Assembly: GCA_963541805.1 (NCBI GenBank)
Contig: CAUTVF010000007.1
Location: 1 to 23,842, forward strand
DNA length: 23,842 bases
Direction of reading: 5' to 3'
Origin: CAUTVF01 sp963541805
GTDB taxonomy: Bacteria; Pseudomonadota; Alphaproteobacteria; Rs-D84; CASDRH01
The notes beneath the pieces are model-generated. The model did no database searches and was not told the DNA's origin. It was given only the letters and a program-made list of their open reading frames with translations. Both the position numbers and the translations under genes were made by a program. Within the stretch, counting starts at the first letter, position 1. Every line of letters starts with the position of its first letter. This document shows, piece by piece, positions 15,871 to 22,797 of this stretch.

Positions 15871-16725
15871 ATGGTAATTAAAAAATCATCAAAAGCAAAA
15901 GATAAACTTGTAAAAAAAAGTCCTGCCAATGTTAAGGCTGTGGCTACGAAAAAAGTTGAAACTAAAAATCACAAAGATGATAAAAGTGGAAAAGCATGTA
16001 AAATAAAAAATTTTGCTTCAAAATTATTATCCGCCATTAAAAATAATAAACAAAAAATAAAGTATTCTGTCATTCTTGTTTTAATTTTGGGCTTTGCTCC
16101 AACTTATTGCTATACTGCCAAGACAGTTGCAGAGAGTTACGAAAATAGTGATGGTTATAAGCGTGCTGTATTTGGTTGGTTAAAAGTTGTTATGTCAAGA
16201 AAACCAAATTCAAAAATTAAATTAGAGGGTGATAACCTTACAGCGTACAATGCGATAAAGGATTATGCGTTAAAAATCGCAAATGTTTATCCGTCTCTAC
16301 GTAATTTACAGATAAAAGCAAGTATATTAACTCCAGTAGATTCTATGGGGGCAATAGATGCCTATATGAATATCATAAATCGTTCTGGAAAGTATGAATG
16401 GTGTCCAATATGCCAAGGTTTGGTAATTAGTAAGTCGGAAAAAGAAAATTATCGTTACTATTTTGAAATTGCTAGACTTTATGAAAAAATGGGGAATAAG
16501 GAACAGGCAGAAAAATATATAGCTATCAGTATTGAAAAATTTAATAAGGATAGTAACTATTCTTCAAATAAAAAGATTTCTAAATTGTTAAGTGATAAAC
16601 AGGCAGAGATTAAGAAAATGTCTAAAGATTCTGCCAAAAAGGAAAAGTTGGGTAAGTCAAAAATTAAAGCTGTTGTTAAAAAAGCTGTCATGAACAAGGA
16701 AAAAGCCAAAAGTAAGAAAAAGTAA
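15871..16725 (+). CDS. Lys-rich single-pass membrane protein with TPR-like repeat, unknown function
   Basis: I do not recognise the family. The ATG at 15871 has GGAG 7 bases upstream. The 284-aa product has three parts. A cytoplasmic N-tail of about 60 residues is very rich in Lys with Ala and Ser. One membrane segment lies at about 64-82. An extracytoplasmic domain of about 165 residues follows, whose segment 195-225 (YYFEIARLYEKMGNKEQAEKYI) looks like a TPR hairpin. The last 35 residues are again Lys-rich with Ala/Ser/Val. A WCPIC motif (177-181) sits in the predicted periplasmic part. The gene is monocistronic, with its own promoter and terminator. A scaffold role at the envelope fits the layout but is a guess. 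Confidence 0.7.
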   Translation: MVIKKSSKAKDKLVKKSPANVKAVATKKVETKNHKDDKSGKACKIKNFASKLLSAIKNNKQKIKYSVILVLILGFAPTYCYTAKTVAESYENSDGYKRAVFGWLKVVMSRKPNSKIKLEGDNLTAYNAIKDYALKIANVYPSLRNLQIKASILTPVDSMGAIDAYMNIINRSGKYEWCPICQGLVISKSEKENYRYYFEIARLYEKMGNKEQAEKYIAISIEKFNKDSNYSSNKKISKLLSDKQAEIKKMSKDSAKKEKLGKSKIKAVVKKAVMNKEKAKSKKK

Positions 16726-16751
16726 GAATTATTAGAGTGCCTTTGTAATTT

Positions 16752-16782
16752 AATGGTATGGTGTGTTGCCGTACCATTTTTT
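16752..16782 (+). terminator. intrinsic terminator after the Lys-rich membrane protein gene
   Basis: AATGGTATGG (16752-16761) pairs with CCGTACCATT (16769-16778) with one G-T wobble and a 7-base loop, followed by T. Confidence 0.85.
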
Positions 16783-16826
16783 ACGATTTTAGTGCACACA
16801 TTTTTAGTAGAGCATTAAATATTTTC

Positions 16827-16855
16827 TTGATTTTACTGGTATTAATTTCTAAAAT
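16827..16855 (+). promoter_or_regulatory. promoter of tRNA-Asp
   Basis: TTGATT (16827-16832), 17-base spacer, TAAAAT (16850-16855). The start would be near 16862, six bases before the mature tRNA. Since no terminator follows the tRNA, the downstream beta-barrel gene may share this transcript. Confidence 0.6.
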
Positions 16856-16867
16856 AAGCCGGAATTT

Positions 16868-16945
16868 GGGGGTGTAGCTCAGTTTGGTTAGAGCGTCTGC
16901 CTGTCACGCAGAAGGTCACGGGTTCGAACCCCGCCACTCCCGCCA
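16868..16945 (+). tRNA. tRNA-Asp (anticodon GTC)
   Basis: A full cloverleaf of 78 bases with encoded CCA (16943-16945). The acceptor stem GGGGGTG/CACTCCC has one G-T pair. The D arm is GCTC/GAGC, the anticodon loop CTGTCAC reads GTC, and the T arm contains GGTTCGAACCC. The discriminator base is G, as expected for Asp. The gene lies 42 bases before the beta-barrel start at 16988, with a palindrome TGCCAATTGGCA (16967-16978) between. Confidence 0.97.
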
Positions 16946-16987
16946 TCATTTTATATATCCGAGATCTGCCAATTGGCAAGGTGTACA

Positions 16988-17605
16988 ATGAATAGGTTTC
17001 CATTATTACTTGTTACTCTGTTTGCTTTTTCATCTGGTGCAGGTGCTGCAGTTAGGCAGTATGTGAGATTTGGGACTGCACTTAACAATGTTCGTGTCAA
17101 GGATATAAAGGATAATCGGAAGATTTTGGCAAAAGGTACTCCTGCCTTTGATGTTGCTTATGGATTGTTTTTTACTAAATCCTTTAGATCCGATTTGGAG
17201 TATGCTGAAATTTTAAAACTGAAAAAATCGGTCAAAATTGAAGATGATTTGTATAAAACAACATACTCTGCAAAGTTACTTATGATCAATGGATATTACA
17301 ATATGCAAACAGGTTATAGAATTACCCCATACATTATGGTGGGTTTTGGAATTTCAAAGGGAAAAATTAAACAAGTAGATATTGATTATAATATTGGAGG
17401 TATCGACCTATATAAAAGAGCGTCTAGTGGTTTTGCTCATCAAACTGGATTAGGGTTGACATATTTGGTTAATGATGTGTTAAGTATTGATATGGGATAT
17501 AAATATATCAGATATAATAGTATAAAAGATAAACTACAAAGCATGAGTATTAAGTTAGATAGTTATTCTAATGTTTTCCAGATATCTGGAAGATACAGTT
17601 TTTAG
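16988..17605 (+). CDS. outer-membrane beta-barrel protein
   Basis: A protein of 205 aa from the ATG at 16988 (AAGG 8 bases upstream; a TTG-initiated frame from 16973 would spoil the signal peptide). Signal peptide MNRFPLLLVTLFAFSSGAGA is followed by alternating strands such as RQYVRFGTALNNVRVKDI, FDVAYGLFF, LEYAEILKLKKS, ITPYIMVGFGISKG, HQTGLGLTYLVNDVLSIDMGYKYI and a final NVFQISGRYSF ending in Phe. This is the OMP_b-brl/opacity-like pattern of small surface antigens in alphaproteobacteria. It differs clearly from the 161-aa barrel at 11253. It lies just after tRNA-Asp, on whose promoter it probably depends, and ends in an AT-rich hairpin. Ligand or role is unknown. Confidence 0.8.
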   Translation: MNRFPLLLVTLFAFSSGAGAAVRQYVRFGTALNNVRVKDIKDNRKILAKGTPAFDVAYGLFFTKSFRSDLEYAEILKLKKSVKIEDDLYKTTYSAKLLMINGYYNMQTGYRITPYIMVGFGISKGKIKQVDIDYNIGGIDLYKRASSGFAHQTGLGLTYLVNDVLSIDMGYKYIRYNSIKDKLQSMSIKLDSYSNVFQISGRYSF

Positions 17606-17618
17606 TTAAGTTAACAAG

Positions 17619-17659
17619 AAAGCAGAAGACATTTTTTTAGAATATACTTTTGCTTTTTT
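17619..17659 (+). terminator. AT-rich hairpin with T-run after the beta-barrel gene
   Basis: AAAGCAGAAG (17619-17628) pairs with CTTTTGCTTT (17647-17656) with one wobble and an 18-base loop, followed by more T. The stem is weak in GC and the loop is long, so termination may be partial; acpS begins 22 bases later. Confidence 0.5.
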
Positions 17660-17681
17660 ATTTGTGATATTCGGTTGATAT

Positions 17682-18068
17682 ATGAATTTTGAAAATATTT
17701 CAGTTGGTTGCGATATTGAACAAATATCAAGGTTTAAAGATAAAATAGATAATCGTATCTTTTTACAAAAAATTTTTACCGATTATGAAATAAATTATTG
17801 CCTGTCCAGAGCGAAACCAGAAGAACATTTTGCAGTAAGATTTTGTGCAAAAGAGGCTGTTATAAAATCATTAACAGAATTTGATATAACAGGTATATTT
17901 TATAAAGATATTGAAATAGTAAATGAAAAAAGTGGAATGCCAAAAGTTAAAATTTTAAAACTTAAACAAAATATACAAATTAAAATCAGCTTATCCCATT
18001 CAGGAGTTTTTGCTTCCGCAATGGTGGTTGCATGTCGTCAAGATTATATAGCAACTTCAGTTTCCTAG
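17682..18068 (+). CDS. acpS: holo-[acyl-carrier-protein] synthase
   Basis: AcpS transfers 4'-phosphopantetheine from CoA to a serine of apo-ACP, activating it for fatty acid synthesis. The 128-aa protein has the two Mg-binding signatures: the N-terminal GCDIEQISRF (D11) and AVRFCAKEAVIKSL (E58, matching the FAAKEAxxK consensus). The C-terminal ISLSHSGVFASAMVVA strand is also conserved. In many proteobacteria acpS sits with pdxJ or lepB; here it stands between a beta-barrel gene and tRNA-Lys. The ribosome site is poor. Confidence 0.94.
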   Translation: MNFENISVGCDIEQISRFKDKIDNRIFLQKIFTDYEINYCLSRAKPEEHFAVRFCAKEAVIKSLTEFDITGIFYKDIEIVNEKSGMPKVKILKLKQNIQIKISLSHSGVFASAMVVACRQDYIATSVS

Positions 18069-18082
18069 AAGCGATATTTTAC

Positions 18083-18110
18083 TTGATTTTTATTTGTTAT
18101 TAAATATACT
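18083..18110 (+). promoter_or_regulatory. promoter of tRNA-Lys
   Basis: TTGATT (18083-18088), 16-base spacer, TATACT (18105-18110). The start would be near 18117, about 26 bases before the tRNA. Confidence 0.6.
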
Positions 18111-18142
18111 CACCCTATCGTCTTGATGTGACTTTGTTATAT

Positions 18143-18218
18143 GGGTGTTTAGCTCAGTTGGTAGAGCAAGTGACTTTTAATCACTGGGTCACAGGTTCAA
18201 GTCCTGTAACACCCACCA
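18143..18218 (+). tRNA. tRNA-Lys (anticodon TTT)
   Basis: A cloverleaf of 76 bases with encoded CCA. The acceptor stem GGGTGTT/AACACCC is perfect, the D arm is GCTC/GAGC, the anticodon stem AGTGA/TCACT holds CTTTTAA (anticodon TTT), and the T arm ACAGG/CCTGT holds TTCAAGT. The discriminator base is A. Confidence 0.97.
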
Positions 18219-18242
18219 TTTTCGTAGTGTCAATTTTATTTA

Positions 18243-18258
18243 AAGGATATGTATCCTT
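18243..18258. repeat. palindrome overlapping the rpsB -35 box
   Basis: AAGGATA (18243-18249), centre TG, TATCCTT (18252-18258): a perfect 7-bp inverted repeat whose right arm contains the first two bases of the -35 TTGACA. The placement fits an operator or activator site. Its half shares AGGATATGT with the repeat near the pil promoter (9677-9685). Confidence 0.55.
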
Positions 18259-18284
18259 GACAAAGTGTTCTTTGTATGTAGAAT
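18257..18284 (+). promoter_or_regulatory. promoter of rpsB-tsf
   Basis: TTGACA (18257-18262), 16-base spacer, TAGAAT (18279-18284). The start would be near 18291, giving a leader of about 136 bases. Confidence 0.75.
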
Positions 18285-18290
18285 CCTGAT

Positions 18291-18426
18291 ATCTCTTAAT
18301 TGAGAAATACACATACCGACTTTAGGAGTTTTGTTTTTTTATCCTGCAGTGTCTGATTACAGATTATATGAAATTTATATTTCAGGGTTGGTAGAGGATT
18401 AACTGATTAACAAGAAAGGAATAATT
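18291..18426 (+). promoter_or_regulatory. long rpsB 5' leader, candidate S2 autoregulatory region
   Basis: The leader is AT-rich and holds two small hairpins, TCTG-ATTA-CAGA (18352-18363) and TGAAAT-TTAT-ATTTCA (18369-18384), before the AAAGGAA ribosome site. S2 represses its own operon through the leader in E. coli. Whether this leader does the same cannot be told from one sequence. Confidence 0.3.
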
Positions 18427-19245
18427 ATGTCAAGTATACCTCAAGTATCTATAAAAGATTTAATCGAAGTTGGTGCGCATTTTGGGCACTCTGTTCGCCG
18501 TTGGAATCCAGCAATGAATAAGTATATTTTTGGAAAAAAGAATGGAATCCATATAATTGACTTGGCACAGACTGCACCTATGTTGCATCGTGCTTTGTAT
18601 GCAATTAAAACAATTGCTGCAAATGGTGGTAAATTTTTGTTTGTTGCAACAAAAAAACAGGCCCAGGAAATAGTAAAAGAGGGGGCGCTGATGTGTGGGC
18701 AGTACTACGTTAATGAACGTTGGCTTGGTGGAATGTTGACAAATTATAAGACAATTTCAAAATCAATTTCTAAATTAGAAGATTTAGAAAAGAAACTTGC
18801 AGAGGGGCGTGAAACAGGATATACAAAAAAAGAATTATCTGGCATGCAAAAACAATATCAAAAGTTAAATGCTGTGCTTGGAGGAATTCGCACAATGGGG
18901 GGGCTTCCTGATGCTGTTATTGTAATTGATGTATGTAAAGACGATCTGGCTGTTGTTGAAGCAAACAGTGCAAATATTCCAGTTTTTGGAATATGTGATA
19001 CAAATGCTAATCCACAAAATGTTACTTTTCCAATTCCAGGAAATGATGACGCGTTACGTGCTATAAAATATTATATTGATATGTTTACTAAAGCAATTTT
19101 AGAGGGGCTTTCCGAACAATTACAAAATGCAAGTAAACATTCTGAAGAAGTTAGTGAAGCAATTGCTTCTAGTGTAGATAATACAGATGACAAGAGTAAT
19201 AATGTCATTAGTGTAGATGAGAAAACTTTTACAAAAGGAGAATAA
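18427..19245 (+). CDS. rpsB: 30S ribosomal protein S2
   Basis: Ribosomal protein S2 of the small subunit, 272 aa. Conserved stretches include the N-terminal DLIEVGAHFGHSVRRWNPAMNKYIFG, GIHIIDLAQT, FVATKKQAQEIV, NERWLGGMLTN, MGGLPDAVIVIDV and GICDTNANP with the FPIPGNDDA loop. The C-terminal 40 residues form an acidic, low-complexity tail typical of alphaproteobacterial S2. ATG with AAAGGAA 8 bases upstream. It forms an operon with tsf two bases on. A run of seven G inside the gene codes for the conserved MGGLP and is not a regulatory tract. Confidence 0.98.
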   Translation: MSSIPQVSIKDLIEVGAHFGHSVRRWNPAMNKYIFGKKNGIHIIDLAQTAPMLHRALYAIKTIAANGGKFLFVATKKQAQEIVKEGALMCGQYYVNERWLGGMLTNYKTISKSISKLEDLEKKLAEGRETGYTKKELSGMQKQYQKLNAVLGGIRTMGGLPDAVIVIDVCKDDLAVVEANSANIPVFGICDTNANPQNVTFPIPGNDDALRAIKYYIDMFTKAILEGLSEQLQNASKHSEEVSEAIASSVDNTDDKSNNVISVDEKTFTKGE

Positions 19246-19247
19246 AA

Positions 19248-20129
19248 ATGGCAGGTATTACATCTGATATGGTTAGAATACTCCGCGAATCAACCGGGGC
19301 CGGGATGATGGATTGCAAAAAAGCGCTTGTTGCAGAAAATGGGGATATTGAAAAAGCAAAAGATTTTTTGCGTAAAAATGGATTATCGAAAGCTGCAAAG
19401 AAATCCGATCGTGTTGCTGCAGAGGGTTTGGTTGCAGTAATTAACGATAGTAAAAATGCAGTTATTGTTGAAGTCAATTCAGAAACTGATTTTGTTGCAA
19501 AAAATGATCAATTTCAAAAATTGGTGATCGATATTGCAAGAAGTGCATTTGATAATGATGCTGATCTTGAAAAAGTAAAAGCAGTAGAGTCTGAAAATAT
19601 AGTTAATGCAATTGCATCAATTGGGGAAAATATTTCTTTGCGTCGAATGAATAAGATTTCTGGTGAAAATGTCGTTGATTATATGCACATGTCTGTTAAA
19701 AGCGGGCCTGAATCCATTGGAAAAATTGGAGTTGTTGTGGCATTAAGTGGGGATTCAGATAAAGCAAAAGAAATTGGAAAACAAATTGCAATGCATATTG
19801 CTGCAACTTCTCCGTTATGTTTGAATATTTCGGATATGCCAACTGATGTTGTTGAACGTGAGAAGAGTGTTGCAATTGAGAAAGCACGTATGTCAGGTAA
19901 ACCGGATGCTGTTATTGAAAAAATGACTGAAGGGGCAATTCGAAAGTTTTATGAAGAAGTAGTTTTGATGGAGCAATTTTTTGTAGTCGATCCGAGCAAG
20001 AAAATTAAAGATATATTAAAGGAATCGAATTTAACAATTACATCTTATATCCGTTATGGTTTAGGTGAGGGCATTGTTAAACAAGAATGTGATTTTGCAA
20101 CTGAAGTAATGAGCGCAGTGAAAGGATAA
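19248..20129 (+). CDS. tsf: translation elongation factor Ts
   Basis: The guanine nucleotide exchange factor for EF-Tu, 293 aa. The N-terminal UBA-like domain reads TSDMVRILRESTGAGMMDCKKAL, followed by the first core subdomain with VNSETDFVAKNDQF, whose TDFV motif inserts near the EF-Tu Mg site. Two core subdomains and the HIAATSPLCL region follow. The ATG has AAGGAG 6 bases upstream, inside the end of rpsB. pyrH and frr, the common next genes in proteobacteria, are replaced by the SIMPL-domain gene three bases after the stop. Confidence 0.98.
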   Translation: MAGITSDMVRILRESTGAGMMDCKKALVAENGDIEKAKDFLRKNGLSKAAKKSDRVAAEGLVAVINDSKNAVIVEVNSETDFVAKNDQFQKLVIDIARSAFDNDADLEKVKAVESENIVNAIASIGENISLRRMNKISGENVVDYMHMSVKSGPESIGKIGVVVALSGDSDKAKEIGKQIAMHIAATSPLCLNISDMPTDVVEREKSVAIEKARMSGKPDAVIEKMTEGAIRKFYEEVVLMEQFFVVDPSKKIKDILKESNLTITSYIRYGLGEGIVKQECDFATEVMSAVKG

Positions 20130-20132
20130 AAA

Positions 20133-20927
20133 ATGATTAATAAAAAAGAAGTTATAAAAAAAATAAAAATATTTATAAATCATGATAAATTTCCTTTATT
20201 AATGTCATCGTTGGCTGTTGCTTTGTCTGTTGTTGCGATTTACGGTACAAGCCAAACAAATGATAATACAGCATTTATTGACGTAGATGGATCTTGTCTG
20301 AAAAAAATTGAAAAAGACAAGTATAAGACAGAAGTGATTATTAAATTTATGGATAAAAAATCATCTGGTGCGGCTTTATCAAAAAGTAAAAAGGTTTTCG
20401 TCGAATTAACTGATTTTGTAGATAAATTAAAGTTAGAAGACAAGACACTTACAACACAGACATCAAAGATAGAAGTTTTGGAAGAAAAAACTTGGTCAAA
20501 TAAAAAAGAAAAGTATATAAATGAAGGCTATAGTGCACAGATGGCTCTTGAAATTGCCAGTGAGAATCCAGAAACCTTGAATAAGGTTATAACTTTCGCT
20601 TCAAAGAAGAATAATGTTTTAATTGATAGAATTGAAAGTTATGTATCAAAACAAAAAATGAAAATGGAAAGTGAATTATGTTTAACTGAGGCAATTAAGA
20701 ATGCAAAGTATAAAGCAAAATATATGACAGGTGCAGTTGGAAATAGGGTTGGAAAGTTGGTTTCTGTATATGTTAAATCAACTTCTAGTATGTCTATGCC
20801 AGAAGCCTTTATGATGAAGTCAAATTTTATGGCAAAAGATGAAGTTGGCAGTGAACCATCTTCAATTATTCAGCAATCTGGATATGATATGAATGTTATT
20901 GTTCATGCAAGGTTTGAAATAAAGTAA
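20133..20927 (+). CDS. SIMPL (DUF541) domain protein, membrane-anchored
   Basis: A 264-aa protein with an uncleaved N-terminal membrane anchor (about residues 20-40) and an extracytoplasmic SIMPL/DUF541 domain. Matching features are the first strand IDVDGSCLKKIEKDKYKTEVIIKF, the TLTTQTSKIEVLEE segment, the YSAQMALEI strand and the helix AIKNAKYKAKYMTGAVG with VGKLVSVYV, as in the BP26/YggE group. Members of this family form ring or channel-like oligomers and affect stress tolerance, but the reaction, if any, is unknown. It starts three bases after tsf and ends before a strong terminator, so it is the last gene of the rpsB transcript. The family call is by pattern and not by search. Confidence 0.8.
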   Translation: MINKKEVIKKIKIFINHDKFPLLMSSLAVALSVVAIYGTSQTNDNTAFIDVDGSCLKKIEKDKYKTEVIIKFMDKKSSGAALSKSKKVFVELTDFVDKLKLEDKTLTTQTSKIEVLEEKTWSNKKEKYINEGYSAQMALEIASENPETLNKVITFASKKNNVLIDRIESYVSKQKMKMESELCLTEAIKNAKYKAKYMTGAVGNRVGKLVSVYVKSTSSMSMPEAFMMKSNFMAKDEVGSEPSSIIQQSGYDMNVIVHARFEIK

Positions 20928-20952
20928 AATGTTATTAATTATTGAATAAGTC

Positions 20953-20983
20953 TTCCCTGAACAACAGCTTCAGGGAATTTTTT
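20953..20983 (+). terminator. intrinsic terminator of the rpsB-tsf-SIMPL operon
   Basis: TTCCCTGAA (20953-20961) pairs perfectly with TTCAGGGAA (20969-20977) around a 7-base loop, followed by six T. Confidence 0.95.
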
Positions 20984-21010
20984 ATATTACGAAATTTCAC
21001 AAATAGCCTC

Positions 21011-21038
21011 TTGATTTTCGATATCTCTACAATAAAAT
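21011..21038 (+). promoter_or_regulatory. promoter of obgE-ruvC
   Basis: TTGATT (21011-21016), 16-base spacer, TAAAAT (21033-21038). Start near 21045, leader about 34 bases. Confidence 0.6.
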
Positions 21039-21078
21039 ACAACAAATCGAGTTTCAAGTTGTTAAGTTGTAGTTATAT

Positions 21079-22077
21079 ATGAAATTTTTAGATCAAGCAA
21101 AAATATACATCAAAGCGGGCAATGGGGGCAATGGCTGTGTATCATTTCGTCGCGAAAAGTTTATACCTTTTGGGGGCCCTAATGGAGGGGATGGTGGTAA
21201 AGGTGGAGATATAATTTTCAAAGCTGTTAGAAATTTAAATACATTAATTGATTTTAGATATACACAACATTTTCTTGCAAAAAATGGTCAGCATGGCATG
21301 GGAAGCGATTGTTATGGAAAATATGGTGATGATTTGATAATAAAAGTTCCTGTTGGGACACAAATTTTGACAGATGATAAAAAAACAATTTTAAAAGATA
21401 TGACAGTAGAAAATGAAGAATTTACAATATTAAAAGGTGGTAATGGAGGTTGGGGAAATATTCATTTTAAAAGTTCAACTAATCAAGCGCCAAGACAAGC
21501 AAATGATGGACAAATTGGTCCAGAAATGTGGGTGTGGCTTCGATTAAAATTGATTGCTGATGCTGGATTTATTGGATTCCCGAATGCTGGAAAATCAACA
21601 CTTTTATCTGTTATGACATCTGCTAAGCCTAAGATTGCAAATTATGCATTTACAACACTTCATCCAAATTTAGGTGTCTGTAAATTTCAAGATCATGAAT
21701 TTGTATTGGCAGATCTACCAGGATTAATTGAAAATGCATCAAACGGAGTAGGGTTAGGAGATCGCTTTTTGGGCCATACAGAACGATGCAAAGTATTAAT
21801 ACATGTTATAGATGGAACAACAGATAATATAGTAACATCATATAAAACTATCAGACAAGAATTAGAAAATTATAACAATGTTTTCAAAGGAACGGAATTA
21901 AAAGATAAACCGGAAATAATTGTTATAAGCAAATGTGATATACTGGATATGTTTACTGTAAATAAACAACTTAAATCCCTGCAAAAAATTACCAAAAATC
22001 CAATATTGAAAGTGTCAGGTGTTGCGCATATTGGGCTTGATGAATTAAAAAAAATAATTTGGCAGTATGTAAAATGA
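21079..22077 (+). CDS. obgE: Obg-family GTPase
   Basis: An essential ribosome-associated GTPase in late 50S assembly and stress control. The 332 aa hold the glycine-rich Obg domain (residues 1-158: KIYIKAGNGGNGCVSFRREK, FGGPNGGDGGKGG). The G domain follows, with G1 GFPNAGKST (166-174), G3 DLPG (212-215) and G4 SKCD (284-287, in place of NKxD). The short length means that there is no C-terminal OCT domain, as in other proteobacteria. No Shine-Dalgarno is obvious. The usual upstream neighbours rplU-rpmA are absent. Its TGA overlaps the ruvC ATG. Confidence 0.97.
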   Translation: MKFLDQAKIYIKAGNGGNGCVSFRREKFIPFGGPNGGDGGKGGDIIFKAVRNLNTLIDFRYTQHFLAKNGQHGMGSDCYGKYGDDLIIKVPVGTQILTDDKKTILKDMTVENEEFTILKGGNGGWGNIHFKSSTNQAPRQANDGQIGPEMWVWLRLKLIADAGFIGFPNAGKSTLLSVMTSAKPKIANYAFTTLHPNLGVCKFQDHEFVLADLPGLIENASNGVGLGDRFLGHTERCKVLIHVIDGTTDNIVTSYKTIRQELENYNNVFKGTELKDKPEIIVISKCDILDMFTVNKQLKSLQKITKNPILKVSGVAHIGLDELKKIIWQYVK

Positions 22078-22577
22078 TAATTATTGGGATTGATCCAGCA
22101 TTGACAAATACGGGTTGGGGGATAATTAATTATTCAACTGAAGATAATAAAATTTCTTTTGTAGCTGATGGAACGATCGCAACAAATCCAAAAGATACAT
22201 TGCAAGATCGATTGAAATATATTCATGAGAATTTACAATTAATAATTAATAAATATCATCCAACAGATTGTGCGATTGAGGAAAGTTTTGTAAATACAAA
22301 TGCCAGAACATCATTAAAACTTGGGATGGCACGTGGGGCGATAATATTATCATTTTCAATAAATAATATTTCTGTTTGTGAATATACTCCGAGAGCGGTA
22401 AAGCAAACAATCTCTGGTAGTGGGCGTGCAGATAAAAATCAAGTTGAAGCAATGGTAAAAATACTCTTACCTGGGTGTAAGGTCCCGCATTCTGAACACT
22501 CGGCAGATGCATTGGCAATTGCAATAACACATATTCATAGTAATGCAGCATATAATCGACTGTTAAAAAATAATTGA
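22074..22577 (+). CDS. ruvC: crossover junction endodeoxyribonuclease RuvC
   Basis: The Holliday-junction resolvase that cuts four-way junctions symmetrically, working with RuvAB. The start is the ATG at 22074, which overlaps the obgE stop as ATGA; an in-frame codon at 22059 would add five residues inside obgE and lacks support. The 167-aa protein has the acidic RNase H-fold centre: D7 in IIIGIDPALTNTGWG, E69 in CAIEESF, and H142/D145 in HSADALAIAITH. A His at the third position is known in Thermus RuvC, so the site is intact. ruvA and ruvB are not beside it. Confidence 0.95.
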   Translation: MIIIGIDPALTNTGWGIINYSTEDNKISFVADGTIATNPKDTLQDRLKYIHENLQLIINKYHPTDCAIEESFVNTNARTSLKLGMARGAIILSFSINNISVCEYTPRAVKQTISGSGRADKNQVEAMVKILLPGCKVPHSEHSADALAIAITHIHSNAAYNRLLKNN

Positions 22578-22633
22578 CTTTAAAATAGATTGTTGTTACC
22601 CTGAACAATCCAAAGGTTTTTAAGGAATTTATA

Positions 22634-22774
22634 ATGAAGAGAACATTTCAACCAAGTAATCTGGTAAAAGCACGTAGACACGGCTTTCGTGCAAGAATGG
22701 CCACCCGTGGTGGGCGTGAGGTTTTGAATGCTCGTCGTAGTGTTGGCCGTAAACGCTTAACTGTGATTGCTTAA
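22634..22774 (+). CDS. rpmH: 50S ribosomal protein L34
   Basis: A 46-codon gene found by eye. It reads MKRTFQPSNLVKARRHGFRA and goes on with RMATRGGREVLNARR and VGRKRLTV, the full L34 pattern, with two or so residues more than usual. AAGGAA lies 7 bases before the ATG. A TTGACT box overlapping the ruvC stop (22574-22579) with TACCCT 17 bases on is a poor candidate promoter, and a 7-bp hairpin (22588-22610) sits between. rnpA, which follows rpmH in most bacteria and often overlaps it, is missing; the next gene is convergent. Confidence 0.96.
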   Translation: MKRTFQPSNLVKARRHGFRARMATRGGREVLNARRSVGRKRLTVIA

Positions 22775-22797
22775 ATTTATTTTAGTTTTGTGTTTAA

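Noticed and set aside
18896..18903. G7 tract in rpsB as a contingency locus
   Set aside because: It encodes the conserved MGGLP of S2 and is explained by codon choice.
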